Assembly: GCA_937916845.1 (NCBI GenBank)
Contig: CALFSK010000020.1
Span: forward strand, 27,152 to 91,151
Direction: 5' to 3'
From: an uncultured Lactobacillus sp.
GTDB lineage: Bacteria; Bacillota; Bacilli; Lactobacillales; Lactobacillaceae
Length of the DNA: 64,000 nucleotides
Under the pieces are notes generated by a model. It was not told the DNA's origin. It saw nothing but the letters and a program-made list of their open reading frames with translations, and searched no databases. Shown piece by piece: positions 17,441 to 26,261 of this stretch. Both the position numbers and the translations under genes were made by a program. Numbering within the stretch: position 1 is the stretch's first letter; the number at the start of each line of letters is the position of its first letter.

Positions 17441-17592
17441 GAGATTTGTCCCCCTTTTAAAATGATGTTAACTCATTGTAGGACCGGATTAGGGCGTTTG
17501 CAAGTTTGCTTAGTTTAATAGTGTAAACTTAACCGTCTGGATGAAAAGTGGGGTATCATAAAGTGTAAGCGAATACATTAGGAGGTGCTGGG

Positions 17593-18294
17593 ATGGCCTA
17601 TATTGAAGTCATTAACGAAGCACGTACATTTAAAAATGGTGAGCAGCAGACGGTTGCGAACGCGGACATCTCGTTTGAGGTAGCCAGGGGAAGCGTTGTG
17701 ACGATCCTAGGTCCTAGTGGTGCCGGAAAATCGACGTTACTGAACATTCTGGGTGGTATGGATAGCCCAACGAGTGGGCAAGTATTGGTGGACGGGACCG
17801 ATATTGCCCAATTGTCAGCCCGGCAGTTGACGACTTACCGGCGCCAAGACGTTGGCTTTGTTTTTCAATTTTATAACTTAGTCCCGAATTTAACAGCCCG
17901 GGAAAATGTCGAACTGGCGTCACAGATCACTAAGGGTGCGTTGGACGTTGACCAGACGTTGGCGCTAGTCGGACTGACCGAGCGCGCCGGGAACTTTCCC
18001 GCTCAATTGTCAGGTGGGGAACAACAGCGGGTCGCCATTGCGCGAGCCGTTGCCAAGCAACCTAAGTTATTGCTATGCGATGAGCCGACCGGTGCGTTGG
18101 ACTATCAAACGGGGAAGCAAGTTTTGCAGGTGATTCAAGACGCCGCCCGTAAAACGCAAACAACGGTCATTATCGTGACCCATAATAGTGCGATTGCGCA
18201 GATGGGGGATCAGGTTATCCGGATCAATGATGCCCGGGTTCAGTCGGTCCAACATAATGCGCACCCGACGCCGCTAGCCGAAATCGAATGGTAG
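17593..18294 (+). CDS. ABC transporter ATP-binding protein (MacB/LolD-like)
   Basis: 233 residues with Walker [10 protein letters not shown] (about residue 40), [14 protein letters not shown] signature (about 139) and Walker [22 protein letters not shown] precedes the ATG. Typical of ATPases that work with FtsX-like permeases, here the 858-residue protein starting 11 bases downstream. No two-component system is adjacent, unlike classical BceAB modules. Confidence 0.92.
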   Translation: MAYIEVINEARTFKNGEQQTVANADISFEVARGSVVTILGPSGAGKSTLLNILGGMDSPTSGQVLVDGTDIAQLSARQLTTYRRQDVGFVFQFYNLVPNLTARENVELASQITKGALDVDQTLALVGLTERAGNFPAQLSGGEQQRVAIARAVAKQPKLLLCDEPTGALDYQTGKQVLQVIQDAARKTQTTVIIVTHNSAIAQMGDQVIRINDARVQSVQHNAHPTPLAEIEW

Positions 18295-18304
18295 GTGGGA
18301 ATCG

Positions 18305-20881
18305 ATGACAACCGCATATTTAAAGACAATTTTGCGCGAAATCTGGTCGTCTAAGGCCAGATTCGCTTCAATACTATTGATCATTTTCCTCGGTGTCGCT
18401 TTTTATACGGGGATTCGGGCGACTGGTCCCGATATGTCACAAGCTGCTAAGGACTATTACCACCAGCAGCAATTGGCCACCAACAGTGTTCAATCCACGA
18501 TGGGGCTGACAAAGCACGATACGCAGGCTTTGGCGCAGCACAAAGACCAGATTATCACCCAACCCGTTAAATATTTAGACGTGAATCAACTTAATAATAA
18601 CCGGGTCGTACGGGTCACCGAATTGCCTAAAACCCAGAAGTTGAATCAGTTACGGCTGGTTGCGGGGCGGTTACCAAAGGCGGCTAACGAGATTGTCTTG
18701 GATAACCAAGCCCGGCAGTTACAACCGAAGCTCAAAGTTGGGGCCACTTATCGAATTGTGAGCACGAAGGCCCTGAATAAAAAGTTGGCCCGTCAGACGT
18801 TTAAAATTGTTGGCTTTGTAAACTCGCCGACCTACGTTGAAAATGCGAGTCGTGGGGTGACGAACGTCGGTAAGGGAACCTTGGACTATCTCGTGTACGT
18901 TCAACCGAAAACGTTGAAGCAGTCCGTTTACAGTAGAATCGATGTTCAGTTTAAGAACCTCACCAACGTCACGCCGTATTCGGCGCAGTATCGGCGGTTG
19001 AACCGGCAGAACAAGGTGGCACTTAAACGCTGGTTAAAGCCCCAAGCAAAAAAACGGCAGGCGACTTTAAGGACGTCAGCGAGCCGTAAGCTAGCGCCGC
19101 TACAAACGGCGGTAACTGGTCTGCAGGCACAATTGCCAGCCAATGCGCCGCAACTGGTGGCGTTACAGGGGAAGTTAAAAGCTGCCCAATCCCAGGTTGC
19201 GGCAATTAAGACGCCGACTTATTTATACAGCGACCGTAATGATAACCCGGGTTATACCGAGTACCATGAAAATACGCAGCGGGTGGTCGCGTTATCCACC
19301 GTCTTTCCACTGTTCTTCATTGCGATTGCCGCGTTAATTTGTTTAACAACGATGACGCGAATGGTTGAAGAACTCCGGTTACAGATGGGGACCTTAAAAG
19401 CGTTAGGCTACAGCAATACTGCAATTGGCAGTGAATTTCTGATTTACGGGGGACTTGCCGCGTTGATTGGGACCGTCCTGGGGGTGGCCTTTGGGGTTAA
19501 CTTCTTCCCACGGTTCATCGCACAGGCGTACGGCAGTATGTATAATTTACCGGCTATTCACGTCCAATATCTCTGGACCGATATCTGGGTGGCGTTAGCG
19601 ATTGCGTTAGTCTGCACGTTAGGAACGGCGCTCGTTGTTTTGCGGGTCGATCTGCGCAGTAACCCTACACAGCTACTTCAACCGAAAGCCCCTAAAGCGG
19701 GACAAACGTTATGGCTAGAACGCTGGCAAGGATTATGGCGCCGGCTAAGCTTTAACCATAAGATTACGTTACGGAATCTCTTCCGTTATAAACAACGGCT
19801 GTTGATGACCGTGTTAGGCATCGCTGGTTGTATGGCGATGATGATTACGGGATTCGGGTTGAAAGATTCGATTGGCGATATCAGTACGAAACAGTTCAAT
19901 GAACTGTGGCATTACGACGCGGTCGTCACGCGGAGTGGTAATGAAACGCAAGCGCAACGTCGCGCCTTGGCGAAGTCGAACTTGTACCGGGCCGACCTAA
20001 AACTATTATCTAAACAAGTAACCATTCAAAAGAGTGATGTCGCGGAGCAAACGGCCACGTTAGGCGTTCCGGCGCAAACGACGCAATTGCAAAAATTTGT
20101 TGTTTTACGCAACCGGAAGAGTCAGCGTGCGGACCATTTGGACGCGACGGGGGCGGTTATTGATGAAAAGCTGGCGAAACTCTATCACGTTAAAGTGGGT
20201 GATAGGTTAAACGTTAAGCTGGCTGGACAGGCTGCCAAGCCTATCAAAATCAGTGCCATTGCGGAAAACTACGTCAATCACTTTGTTTACTTGAGCCCAA
20301 CCGCTTACCGCCATGCGTTTGGTAAGCAGCCGGTGTATAACGCAAACCTGGTTCAATTTAACCGGGCGAGTGAACGTCAGGCCAACGGGTATGCCGACCA
20401 ATTGTTAAAACACGCGGGAATCTTAAACGTGACGTTAATGAGTACTGAAAAGAAGACGAACTTTAAGATGCTCGATAGTATGAATTTAGTCGTTTTAATC
20501 TTTGTTATTTCGGCGGGTGCACTGGCATTAGTCGTGCTCTATAACTTGACGAACATTAACGTGTCGGAACGGATCCGAGAACTCTCGACCATAAAAGTCT
20601 TGGGCTTCTATGATGGCGAAGTCACGATGTATATTTTCCGCGAGAATTTGATTCTCACATTACTGGGAATCTTCTTTGGGTGCTTCTTAGGTGACTGGCT
20701 TCACGCCTACATCTTGCAAACCGCAGAGACCAACGCCTTAATGTTTTCACCGGATATTCACCCGCTGAGTTACGTTTATTCAGGACTGTTGACCTTAGCC
20801 TTTAGTTTGCTGGTTATGTTGTTAATGCACTGGAAGTTGAAACGAGTCAATATGTTAGATGCGCTAAAGTCCGTTGATTAG
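18305..20881 (+). CDS. FtsX-like ABC permease, 858 aa
   Basis: One N-terminal membrane helix, a large extracytoplasmic domain (about residues 45-330), three helices, a central loop, another helix, a second large extracellular domain and three C-terminal helices, giving two FtsX domains. The conserved helix pair LRLQMGTLKALGYSN and IRELSTIKVLGFYDGE are FtsX-domain signatures. Two-FtsX proteins of this size act as mechanotransmission pumps or lipid/peptide extractors. Substrate unknown. It pairs with the upstream ATPase. Confidence 0.9.
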   Translation: MTTAYLKTILREIWSSKARFASILLIIFLGVAFYTGIRATGPDMSQAAKDYYHQQQLATNSVQSTMGLTKHDTQALAQHKDQIITQPVKYLDVNQLNNNRVVRVTELPKTQKLNQLRLVAGRLPKAANEIVLDNQARQLQPKLKVGATYRIVSTKALNKKLARQTFKIVGFVNSPTYVENASRGVTNVGKGTLDYLVYVQPKTLKQSVYSRIDVQFKNLTNVTPYSAQYRRLNRQNKVALKRWLKPQAKKRQATLRTSASRKLAPLQTAVTGLQAQLPANAPQLVALQGKLKAAQSQVAAIKTPTYLYSDRNDNPGYTEYHENTQRVVALSTVFPLFFIAIAALICLTTMTRMVEELRLQMGTLKALGYSNTAIGSEFLIYGGLAALIGTVLGVAFGVNFFPRFIAQAYGSMYNLPAIHVQYLWTDIWVALAIALVCTLGTALVVLRVDLRSNPTQLLQPKAPKAGQTLWLERWQGLWRRLSFNHKITLRNLFRYKQRLLMTVLGIAGCMAMMITGFGLKDSIGDISTKQFNELWHYDAVVTRSGNETQAQRRALAKSNLYRADLKLLSKQVTIQKSDVAEQTATLGVPAQTTQLQKFVVLRNRKSQRADHLDATGAVIDEKLAKLYHVKVGDRLNVKLAGQAAKPIKISAIAENYVNHFVYLSPTAYRHAFGKQPVYNANLVQFNRASERQANGYADQLLKHAGILNVTLMSTEKKTNFKMLDSMNLVVLIFVISAGALALVVLYNLTNINVSERIRELSTIKVLGFYDGEVTMYIFRENLILTLLGIFFGCFLGDWLHAYILQTAETNALMFSPDIHPLSYVYSGLLTLAFSLLVMLLMHWKLKRVNMLDALKSVD

Positions 20882-20981
20882 GTTAATTGGCTTGAACAAC
20901 AGGTGTAAAAGTGCTGTAATTTAGGTAGAACGATTAAATTGATTATATCAGTTTATACAGAATGTTAATGGGGATGAAGAA

Positions 20982-22217
20982 ATGGATGAAACAGAACAAG
21001 CATTAACGGACATTGTGAAAATGAATACGGTGAACGACCATGAAGAATTGGTTGCTAACTACTTACAAAAATTATTTTCAGACCATGGAATTGAGTCAAA
21101 ATTAGTGACGTATTCGCCAGGACGTGTGAGTTTAGTGGCTGACATTGGTGACGGTAACGGGCCTTTAGTTGGGTTCGATGGTCACGAAGATACGGTTGCG
21201 TTGGGTGATGCCAGCAAATGGGCGTCCGATTCGTTATCCGCAACGATCAAGGACGGCCACTTATATGGTCGGGGCGCAACGGATATGAAATCCGGTTTAA
21301 TGGCCGGCGCCTTTGCGTTCATTCATTTGCATGATCAAGCCGTACCGCTCCACGGAACGTTGCGTTTTATGGCAACGGTCGGAGAAGAAAATGGTCATCT
21401 AGGTGCGGACCAGTTAGTTGAAATGGGCTACGCTGATGGCATGCAAAGTGTCATTGTTGGTGAACCTAGTGGCGCGGACAAACGGCTACTTGGTCAAAAG
21501 CAGATTCAAGCCATGCTGGGAATTGACGGGGCAACGGCTGAAAAGATGGCCGCAGCCAATCCAACGGGCGAACAACACTTTATCGAGTTAGCGCATAAAG
21601 GGTCGTTGACGTATACGATTCATTCTCAAGGGGTCGCGGCGCACAGCTCCATGCCAGAACTAGGTAAAAATGCGATTGAAGCGTTACTGACCTTCTATCA
21701 GAAGCAGGCGGACTATTTCAAGCAGCATACGGCAGCGGTCAACCCGGTACTAGGGCCAACCGTCCCCGTCGTTACGCTGATTAACGGTGGCGAACAGATT
21801 AACACCGTACCGGCAAGTGCTGAAATGGGCGTTAAGATTCGGACGATTCCCGAACTCCGTAACGATAAGATCATTGCGGATGTACAGGCCATTATTGATG
21901 AATGCAATGCGAATGGGGCACAGTTGTCCATGGACATCTCCAGCAGCTTCTATCCGGTACACACACCGGAAGATGCGCCACTGATTCAAGCCGTAAAGGC
22001 AATTGGCGAAGCCGTGCTTGAACAACGGTTGCCATATTTTGGGGCTCCTGGTGGCACGGACGCTTCTTCATACATTGTTAAAAACGACAAAATGCAGATC
22101 GTCGTCTTTGGTCCCGGGAACATCACTGCGCATCAAGTGAATGAATACGTGGATTTGGATATGTATCACCGGTTTATTAAGTTATATGAACAATTAATGA
22201 CCAAATTATTAGCCTAA
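20982..22217 (+). CDS. M20 family ArgE/DapE-type deacylase
   Basis: 411 residues. Zinc-site motifs of the M20 family: FDGHEDTVALGD (metal ligands His/Asp), YGRGATDMKSG, catalytic glutamates in VGEENGHLGAD, and the dimerisation domain around HKGSLTYTIHSQGVAAHSSMPELGKNA given here in part. A zinc-dependent amidohydrolase; succinyl-diaminopimelate desuccinylase, acetylornithine deacetylase or a dipeptidase role are all possible. ATG follows GGGGATGAAG. An R2 element and terminator lie downstream. Confidence 0.88.
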   Translation: MDETEQALTDIVKMNTVNDHEELVANYLQKLFSDHGIESKLVTYSPGRVSLVADIGDGNGPLVGFDGHEDTVALGDASKWASDSLSATIKDGHLYGRGATDMKSGLMAGAFAFIHLHDQAVPLHGTLRFMATVGEENGHLGADQLVEMGYADGMQSVIVGEPSGADKRLLGQKQIQAMLGIDGATAEKMAAANPTGEQHFIELAHKGSLTYTIHSQGVAAHSSMPELGKNAIEALLTFYQKQADYFKQHTAAVNPVLGPTVPVVTLINGGEQINTVPASAEMGVKIRTIPELRNDKIIADVQAIIDECNANGAQLSMDISSSFYPVHTPEDAPLIQAVKAIGEAVLEQRLPYFGAPGGTDASSYIVKNDKMQIVVFGPGNITAHQVNEYVDLDMYHRFIKLYEQLMTKLLA

Positions 22218-22224
22218 AAAGAGT

Positions 22225-22345
22225 GTGAGGGCGGTTAGTTTGTGAGCATTAATATGAAATCAGCGATTATTCCTGAGTTTGGAATGGTCGCTGATTTTGG
22301 ATTAAACGGAGCAAACTGCCCCTTTATCGCACGTTTCGACCATAG
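22225..22345 (+). repeat. R2 palindromic element, copy a
   Basis: Right-oriented copy with the shared core: GAGCATTAA, ATCAGCGATTATTCC / GGAATGGTCGCTGAT, GGAGCAAACTGCC, then GCACGTTTCGACCATA before a terminator. The outer arm is diverged (GTGAGGGCGG), unlike the near-perfect arms of copies b and c. Confidence 0.75.
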
Positions 22346-22351
22346 TAATAG

Positions 22352-22397
22352 GAAAAACCGTTCAAACATTTAATAATGTTTTTGAACGGTTTTTTCT
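22352..22397. terminator. Terminator between M20 gene and merR
   Basis: AAAAACCGTTCAAACATT pairs with AATGTTTTTGAACGGTTTTT; usable from both sides. Confidence 0.85.
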
Positions 22398-22424
22398 TCT
22401 TTACCAGATTATTTTGTTGTTTTT

Positions 22425-22859
22425 TTATTCCTGATGGCCAAAGCGTTGCAGGTAGTTGGCAAAGTCTTCGTGGTCCTGAGTGACGCCAGCTTCCTTTTCT
22501 TCGTACCAATTGATTTTATCGTTCAAGATTTGCAAGTGGTGCTGGACTTCCGTGAATTGAACTAAAAAGTCAGCTTTAACTTGTTTTAACAGTTCCAAAC
22601 GTTGTGGAATCGTTTGATCCCCAGCGGCCCGCCAGACGACGTACTGTTTGAGTTCACTAATACTCATGCCGGTTCCTTTGAGGTGTAGCAAAAATTTGAC
22701 CCAGTTAACGTCGGCTGCTTCGTAATAACGCCGGCCATTTGCTAGTCGGTGTGGTTCAATCAAGCCTTCATTTTCATAGTAGCGTAGCGTGGGTGCGCTG
22801 AGACCAACGGCTTTGGCGAAGTCGCCAATTGAGTAACGAACTTCCGTGACAGTTGCCAT
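22425..22859 (-). CDS. MerR family regulator of the cupin operon
   Basis: 144 residues. N-terminal winged helix: YSIGDFAKAVGLSAPTLRYYENEGLIEPHR, followed by the typical R-x-Y and a coiled dimerisation helix. No cysteine cluster, so not a metal sensor; the short C-terminal end suggests a small ligand or redox-independent effector. Divergent from the cupin/CMD/SDR operon, whose promoter carries a perfect palindrome and a 19-bp spacer, so this protein almost certainly controls it. Confidence 0.9.
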   Translation of the reverse strand: MATVTEVRYSIGDFAKAVGLSAPTLRYYENEGLIEPHRLANGRRYYEAADVNWVKFLLHLKGTGMSISELKQYVVWRAAGDQTIPQRLELLKQVKADFLVQFTEVQHHLQILNDKINWYEEKEAGVTQDHEDFANYLQRFGHQE

Positions 22860-22938
22860 AGTAAGACCTACTTTCTTAAAGTTACTTTAACAATGATAAT
22901 AGCACAAAAACTTATTTTAACAAATTTGAACTTTTGTG

Positions 22939-22969
22939 TTGACTTAAAGTGTACTTTAAGTTGTAATCT
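22939..22969 (+). promoter_or_regulatory. MerR operator/promoter of cupin-CMD-SDR operon
   Basis: -35 TTGACT (22939-22944), central perfect palindrome ACTTAAAG-TGTA-CTTTAAGT, and -10 TAATCT (22964-22969) with 19-bp spacer. Located between divergent merR and its likely target operon. Confidence 0.8.
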
Positions 22970-23013
22970 AAATTCATCGATTAGGAATTCAGTCATTTAA
23001 AGGAGAGCTTAAA

Positions 23014-23415
23014 ATGGAAAAAGAAGCAAAAAGTGGCGTATTTGGTTTAGGTGAAGAAAATGTTGCTTATCAAAAATATTTTATTGGTCAAAGTTATTTG
23101 AATAGTTTAGCTGGTGGGGATGACATTGACGTGAACGTCGCCAACGTTACCTTTGAACCAGGATGCCGCAATAACTGGCATATTCATCACGACGGCTACC
23201 AAATTTTGTTAGTGACTGGTGGCGAAGGCTGGTACCAAGAAGCTGGGAAACCCGCACGCTTGTTACACGCTGGGGATGCCGTAACGATCCACGAAGGCGT
23301 TAAACACTGGCACGGTGCCACTAAGGATAGCTGGTTTAGTCACGTAGCAATTACGAAGGGTACGAGTGAATGGTGCGAACCCGTCGACGATGAAGCATAC
23401 GCAAAGTTAGGTTAA
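23014..23415 (+). CDS. Cupin-domain protein
   Basis: 133 residues. Cupin motif 1 NWHIHHDGYQILLVTGGEG with the metal-binding histidines, and motif 2 around HAGDAVTIHEGVKHWHGA. Small single-domain cupins next to a carboxymuconolactone decarboxylase-like gene form a common redox/quinone-type stress unit in lactobacilli. AAAGGAGAG precedes the ATG. First gene of the MerR-controlled operon. Confidence 0.92.
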   Translation: MEKEAKSGVFGLGEENVAYQKYFIGQSYLNSLAGGDDIDVNVANVTFEPGCRNNWHIHHDGYQILLVTGGEGWYQEAGKPARLLHAGDAVTIHEGVKHWHGATKDSWFSHVAITKGTSEWCEPVDDEAYAKLG

Positions 23416-23428
23416 GGAGGAAGCAATT

Positions 23429-23749
23429 ATGGCTGAAAAACAAACTGCAGGTCGCGATAACTTGGGTCAATTAGCACCCAAGTTTGCGGAACTAAACGAC
23501 GACGTCTTATTCGGTGAAGTGTGGTCGCGTGAATCCAAATTAAACTTACGTGACCGGAGCATGATCACGATTGCGAGCCTGATGACAAGTGGGAGTTTTC
23601 CACAGTTAAAAGCCCATTTCCAAATGGGAAAGGCCCACGGGATTACTAAGGACGAAGCGGTTGAAATTGTGACCCACCTTGCCTTTTACGCGGGCTGGCC
23701 TAAAGCATGGTCCGCAATGGCGTTAATCAAAGAAGTTTACGGCGAATAA
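23429..23749 (+). CDS. Carboxymuconolactone decarboxylase (CMD/AhpD-like) family protein
   Basis: 106 residues. CMD-fold helices: WSRESKLNLRDRSMITIASL and HFQMGKAHGITKDEAVEIVTHLAFYAGWP. No C-x-x-C pair, so not an AhpD peroxidase of the classical type; the catalytic His of the motif remains. Exact reaction unknown. GGAGGAAG ribosome site, 13 bases after the cupin gene. Confidence 0.9.
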   Translation: MAEKQTAGRDNLGQLAPKFAELNDDVLFGEVWSRESKLNLRDRSMITIASLMTSGSFPQLKAHFQMGKAHGITKDEAVEIVTHLAFYAGWPKAWSAMALIKEVYGE

Positions 23750-23760
23750 GGAGAAAATCA

Positions 23761-24504
23761 GTGACAGTCAAAGATAAAGTAATTGTGATTACTGGTGCCT
23801 CGTCCGGCATTGGTGAAACGACCGCCAAATTGTTAGCCAAGCACGGTGCAAAAGTTGTTTTGGGTGCACGGCGCGCGACACGGCTGCAGGCCGTGGTCGA
23901 TGATATTCAAGCCGACGGTGGTCAAGCAGTCTATCAAGTAACTGACGTGACTAAACCAGCGGAAGTGCAACAACTCGTTCAACTCGCCCAGGACAAATTT
24001 GGCGGCTTAGACGTGATTTTCAATAATGCGGGTATCATGCCATCGTCCCCAATTAGTGCGTTGCACACGGATGAGTGGAATCAGATGATCGACATTAATC
24101 TTAAAGGGGTCTTGAATGGTGTTGCAGCCGTAATGCCAATTTTCACCGCCCAAAAGCACGGTCAGATTATTACCACTTCTTCAGTAGCTGGTATTAAGAG
24201 CTTTGCTGGCTCAGGAGTTTACGGTGCCACTAAGTTTGCGGTTCGGAACTTGATGGAAGTTATTCGGATGGAAAGCGCCCAAGAAGGGACTAATATTCGG
24301 ACGGTCAGTCTCTACCCAGCAGCCATCAATACTGAATTGCTACACACCATCACAGATAAAACGGCCAAACGCGACATGGACGCCTTTTATCAACAAGTCG
24401 GCATTGAACCATCGGCGGTCGCAAACGTGGTGAACTTTGCCATTGATCAGCCAGAAGATGTCAATGTTAATGAATTCACGATTTACCCAACTAAACAGGC
24501 TTAA
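23761..24504 (+). CDS. SDR family NAD(P)-dependent oxidoreductase
   Basis: 247 residues from GTG 23761 (AAGGAGAAA upstream); an upstream in-frame ATG lies inside the CMD gene. Classical SDR: VIVITGASSGIGETTAK cofactor loop (TGxxxGIG), NNAG, catalytic SSVAGIKSFAGSGVYGATKFAV with Ser, Tyr-x-x-x-Lys. Third gene of the MerR-controlled operon and followed by a terminator. Reduces a carbonyl or alcohol; substrate unknown. Confidence 0.93.
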   Translation: MTVKDKVIVITGASSGIGETTAKLLAKHGAKVVLGARRATRLQAVVDDIQADGGQAVYQVTDVTKPAEVQQLVQLAQDKFGGLDVIFNNAGIMPSSPISALHTDEWNQMIDINLKGVLNGVAAVMPIFTAQKHGQIITTSSVAGIKSFAGSGVYGATKFAVRNLMEVIRMESAQEGTNIRTVSLYPAAINTELLHTITDKTAKRDMDAFYQQVGIEPSAVANVVNFAIDQPEDVNVNEFTIYPTKQA

Positions 24505-24515
24505 ATCAATAAAAG

Positions 24516-24564
24516 AACAGGCGCCAAAACTAGTCCTAGTGACTGATTTTGGCGCCTGTTTTTA
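24516..24564 (+). terminator. Terminator after SDR gene
   Basis: ACAGGCGCCAAAA pairs with TTTTGGCGCCTGT, then T-run. Confidence 0.9.
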
Positions 24565-24617
24565 TTTGGCTTAAAGGTTGAAATGATTGTTGATGACATA
24601 CTAACAATTATTTTTAA

Positions 24618-24796
24618 ATTAGTCGCTCCGTCGGACAAAATCGGGTGCTGTGGGGGACGGCCCCAGCCACGGTGCGGTCTGGAACCTCGATTCAAAGCCG
24701 ATACCCCACGTCTTTTAATCGCCCCGCAAGATTGGCATAAGAACCGTCTGCCAATCTTGCCGACACAGCACACCGACTTTGTCCGACTCCGCTAAT
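24618..24796 (+). repeat. R3 palindromic element, full copy
   Basis: Imperfect terminal inverted repeat of about 30 bp (GTCGGACAAAATCGG near the left end, CCGACTTTGTCCGAC near the right end, both bounded by ATTAG/CTAAT and GTGCTGTG/CACAGCAC). Inside is a perfect 12-bp hairpin GCAAGATTGGCA (24726-24737) / TGCCAATCTTGC (24749-24760). No ORF of its own. Confidence 0.8.
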
Positions 24797-24840
24797 CACG
24801 TTTTTTCTGTCGTTGATGCTTTAAATTTGTTGAAAGATCG

Positions 24841-25015
24841 GAGGTTGTCGCTGATAGCATCGGTCGTGATTGTGTTCTTAGGACGACGAATTTTTCGTCC
24901 TTAGAACACGGACGGTCTGGGACAGTTGCGCTCTTTGCAATTGTCCCAGACGAGGAGCAAGACGTTTTTCAGGCTTGGCCCGGTCCCACGACCGCGTGTT
25001 ATCAGCGACAGCCGG
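24841..25015 (-). repeat. R1 palindromic element, copy B (inverted)
   Basis: Same family as the 6.48 kb element, read on the minus strand. TGTCGCTGATA (24846-24856) and TATCAGCGACA (25000-25010) ends. The interior differs from other copies (GTGTTCTTAGGACGACGAA hairpin). It abuts an R3 element on its left. Confidence 0.8.
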
Positions 25016-25043
25016 ATTAGATCATTAGTTAGAGAAAAAATAC

Positions 25044-26261
25044 TTACTTTAAAGTAAGTCCTCGTTTTAGATTACCCCAGAAGCCGAGTTCATCCGTCTG
25101 GAGCATTAAGCCACCGTAGATGCGACCAATGTAGGCCATGCTACCAACAATCGTTGCAATCAATAGGAGCATTGAAATGCCGGCTTGTAGGCCGGACGCG
25201 GTGTTATTGATTAAGCGCAACGGCATCAGGTACGACGAGAAGAACGGCACGTACGAGAAAATTCTGACAAACGTATTGGTGGGGTTGCCTTGAAAGGCAA
25301 GCGCCACGGCAAAGGTGATCAGGTTGAGGTAGACGACTGGTTGTGACGCCTTACCAGCATCTTCGATTCGGGTCACGAGTGCGCCACAGAAAGCCGAAAT
25401 AACGGTGTACAACAGGACGGCCAGGAGGGCAAAGAGCAAGTTGATCGATAATAAATTATGCAAGACTTGGTTGATCACCCCGGTATTTTGCGACCATAAG
25501 TTGGCCGTGACCCGGCTGTGTTGTGCGACCTGAACAATCACTGCGCCCCCTAAGAGGTAAATTAGGAGCTGGGTCACGATCACGAGTAAGACCCCGTACA
25601 CTTTACCGTTGAAGTATTTCCGTGGCGTCGTGCTCGAGAAGATGACTTCCATGATCTTGGTCCCTTTTTCCGCGGCAATTTCTTGGGCCGTGATGGATGA
25701 ATAGGTCGTTAAAATTAGGTAAACGAAGAAAACGATGATGTAGAAAGAAATTCGTTTAGCCAGTTTGTTCGTGGCGGTCTTCTTTTGTAACGATTGCTTA
25801 AATTTGGGTTGAACCGCTAAAGCACGGGTCTGATTAGGCGATAATTTAGCTAAACGCAGGTTCAAAGCCGTTTGGTTAGTTGCTAAGAATCGTTGAATTT
25901 TAGCTTGATCACCACTATTGACAGCGTCGGGTCCGTGAAAGGTTGCTTTTAATTGTTGGTCCTGCATACTCAAGGTCAGGTAGCCGTTGATGTCGCTCCG
26001 TTTAGTGGCCCGCTGTGCACTAGCGACGGTATCGTACTTATCAGTTGTTGCAATGCCGCTACTTTGGATGAAATTCGCACGGAGCTGCGTGTCCTTACTG
26101 ATGACGGCGATATCGCTTTTGTTTTGATTAGGCATTGCTAAGTAGGAAAGCCCAAAGGACAGTCCAACGAAGAGAAAGGGCATTAAAACCAGTGTCAAAA
26201 AGCTCCAAGATTTGACCTGACGCAGATAAGTTTCCAGTGTAACGATCCAGGTCTTATTCAT
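25044..26261 (-). CDS. ABC transporter permease, NatB/YhaP-like
   Basis: 405 residues. One membrane anchor at residues 18-40, a long extracytoplasmic domain, then five membrane segments in the C-terminal half (ABC-2 type). The start is ATG 26261 after GGAGGTGGCG, overlapping the end of its ATPase gene by eight bases. Exporter partner of the upstream ATPase; NatB-type permeases extrude Na+ or drugs, but the substrate here is unknown. An R1 element lies just past its stop. Confidence 0.88.
   Translation of the reverse strand: MNKTWIVTLETYLRQVKSWSFLTLVLMPFLFVGLSFGLSYLAMPNQNKSDIAVISKDTQLRANFIQSSGIATTDKYDTVASAQRATKRSDINGYLTLSMQDQQLKATFHGPDAVNSGDQAKIQRFLATNQTALNLRLAKLSPNQTRALAVQPKFKQSLQKKTATNKLAKRISFYIIVFFVYLILTTYSSITAQEIAAEKGTKIMEVIFSSTTPRKYFNGKVYGVLLVIVTQLLIYLLGGAVIVQVAQHSRVTANLWSQNTGVINQVLHNLLSINLLFALLAVLLYTVISAFCGALVTRIEDAGKASQPVVYLNLITFAVALAFQGNPTNTFVRIFSYVPFFSSYLMPLRLINNTASGLQAGISMLLLIATIVGSMAYIGRIYGGLMLQTDELGFWGNLKRGLTLK

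Noticed and set aside
22324..22509. Small ORFs spanning R2 elements at 22.3, 28.4 and 39.7 kb
   Set aside because: Products repeat the palindrome translation (for example SGTNCLL, IPGFGI) and end in terminator stems.
24583..24795. 70-codon ORF and its minus-strand partner
   Set aside because: Lie inside the R3 palindrome; proteins are rich in R, C and P with no plausible start.
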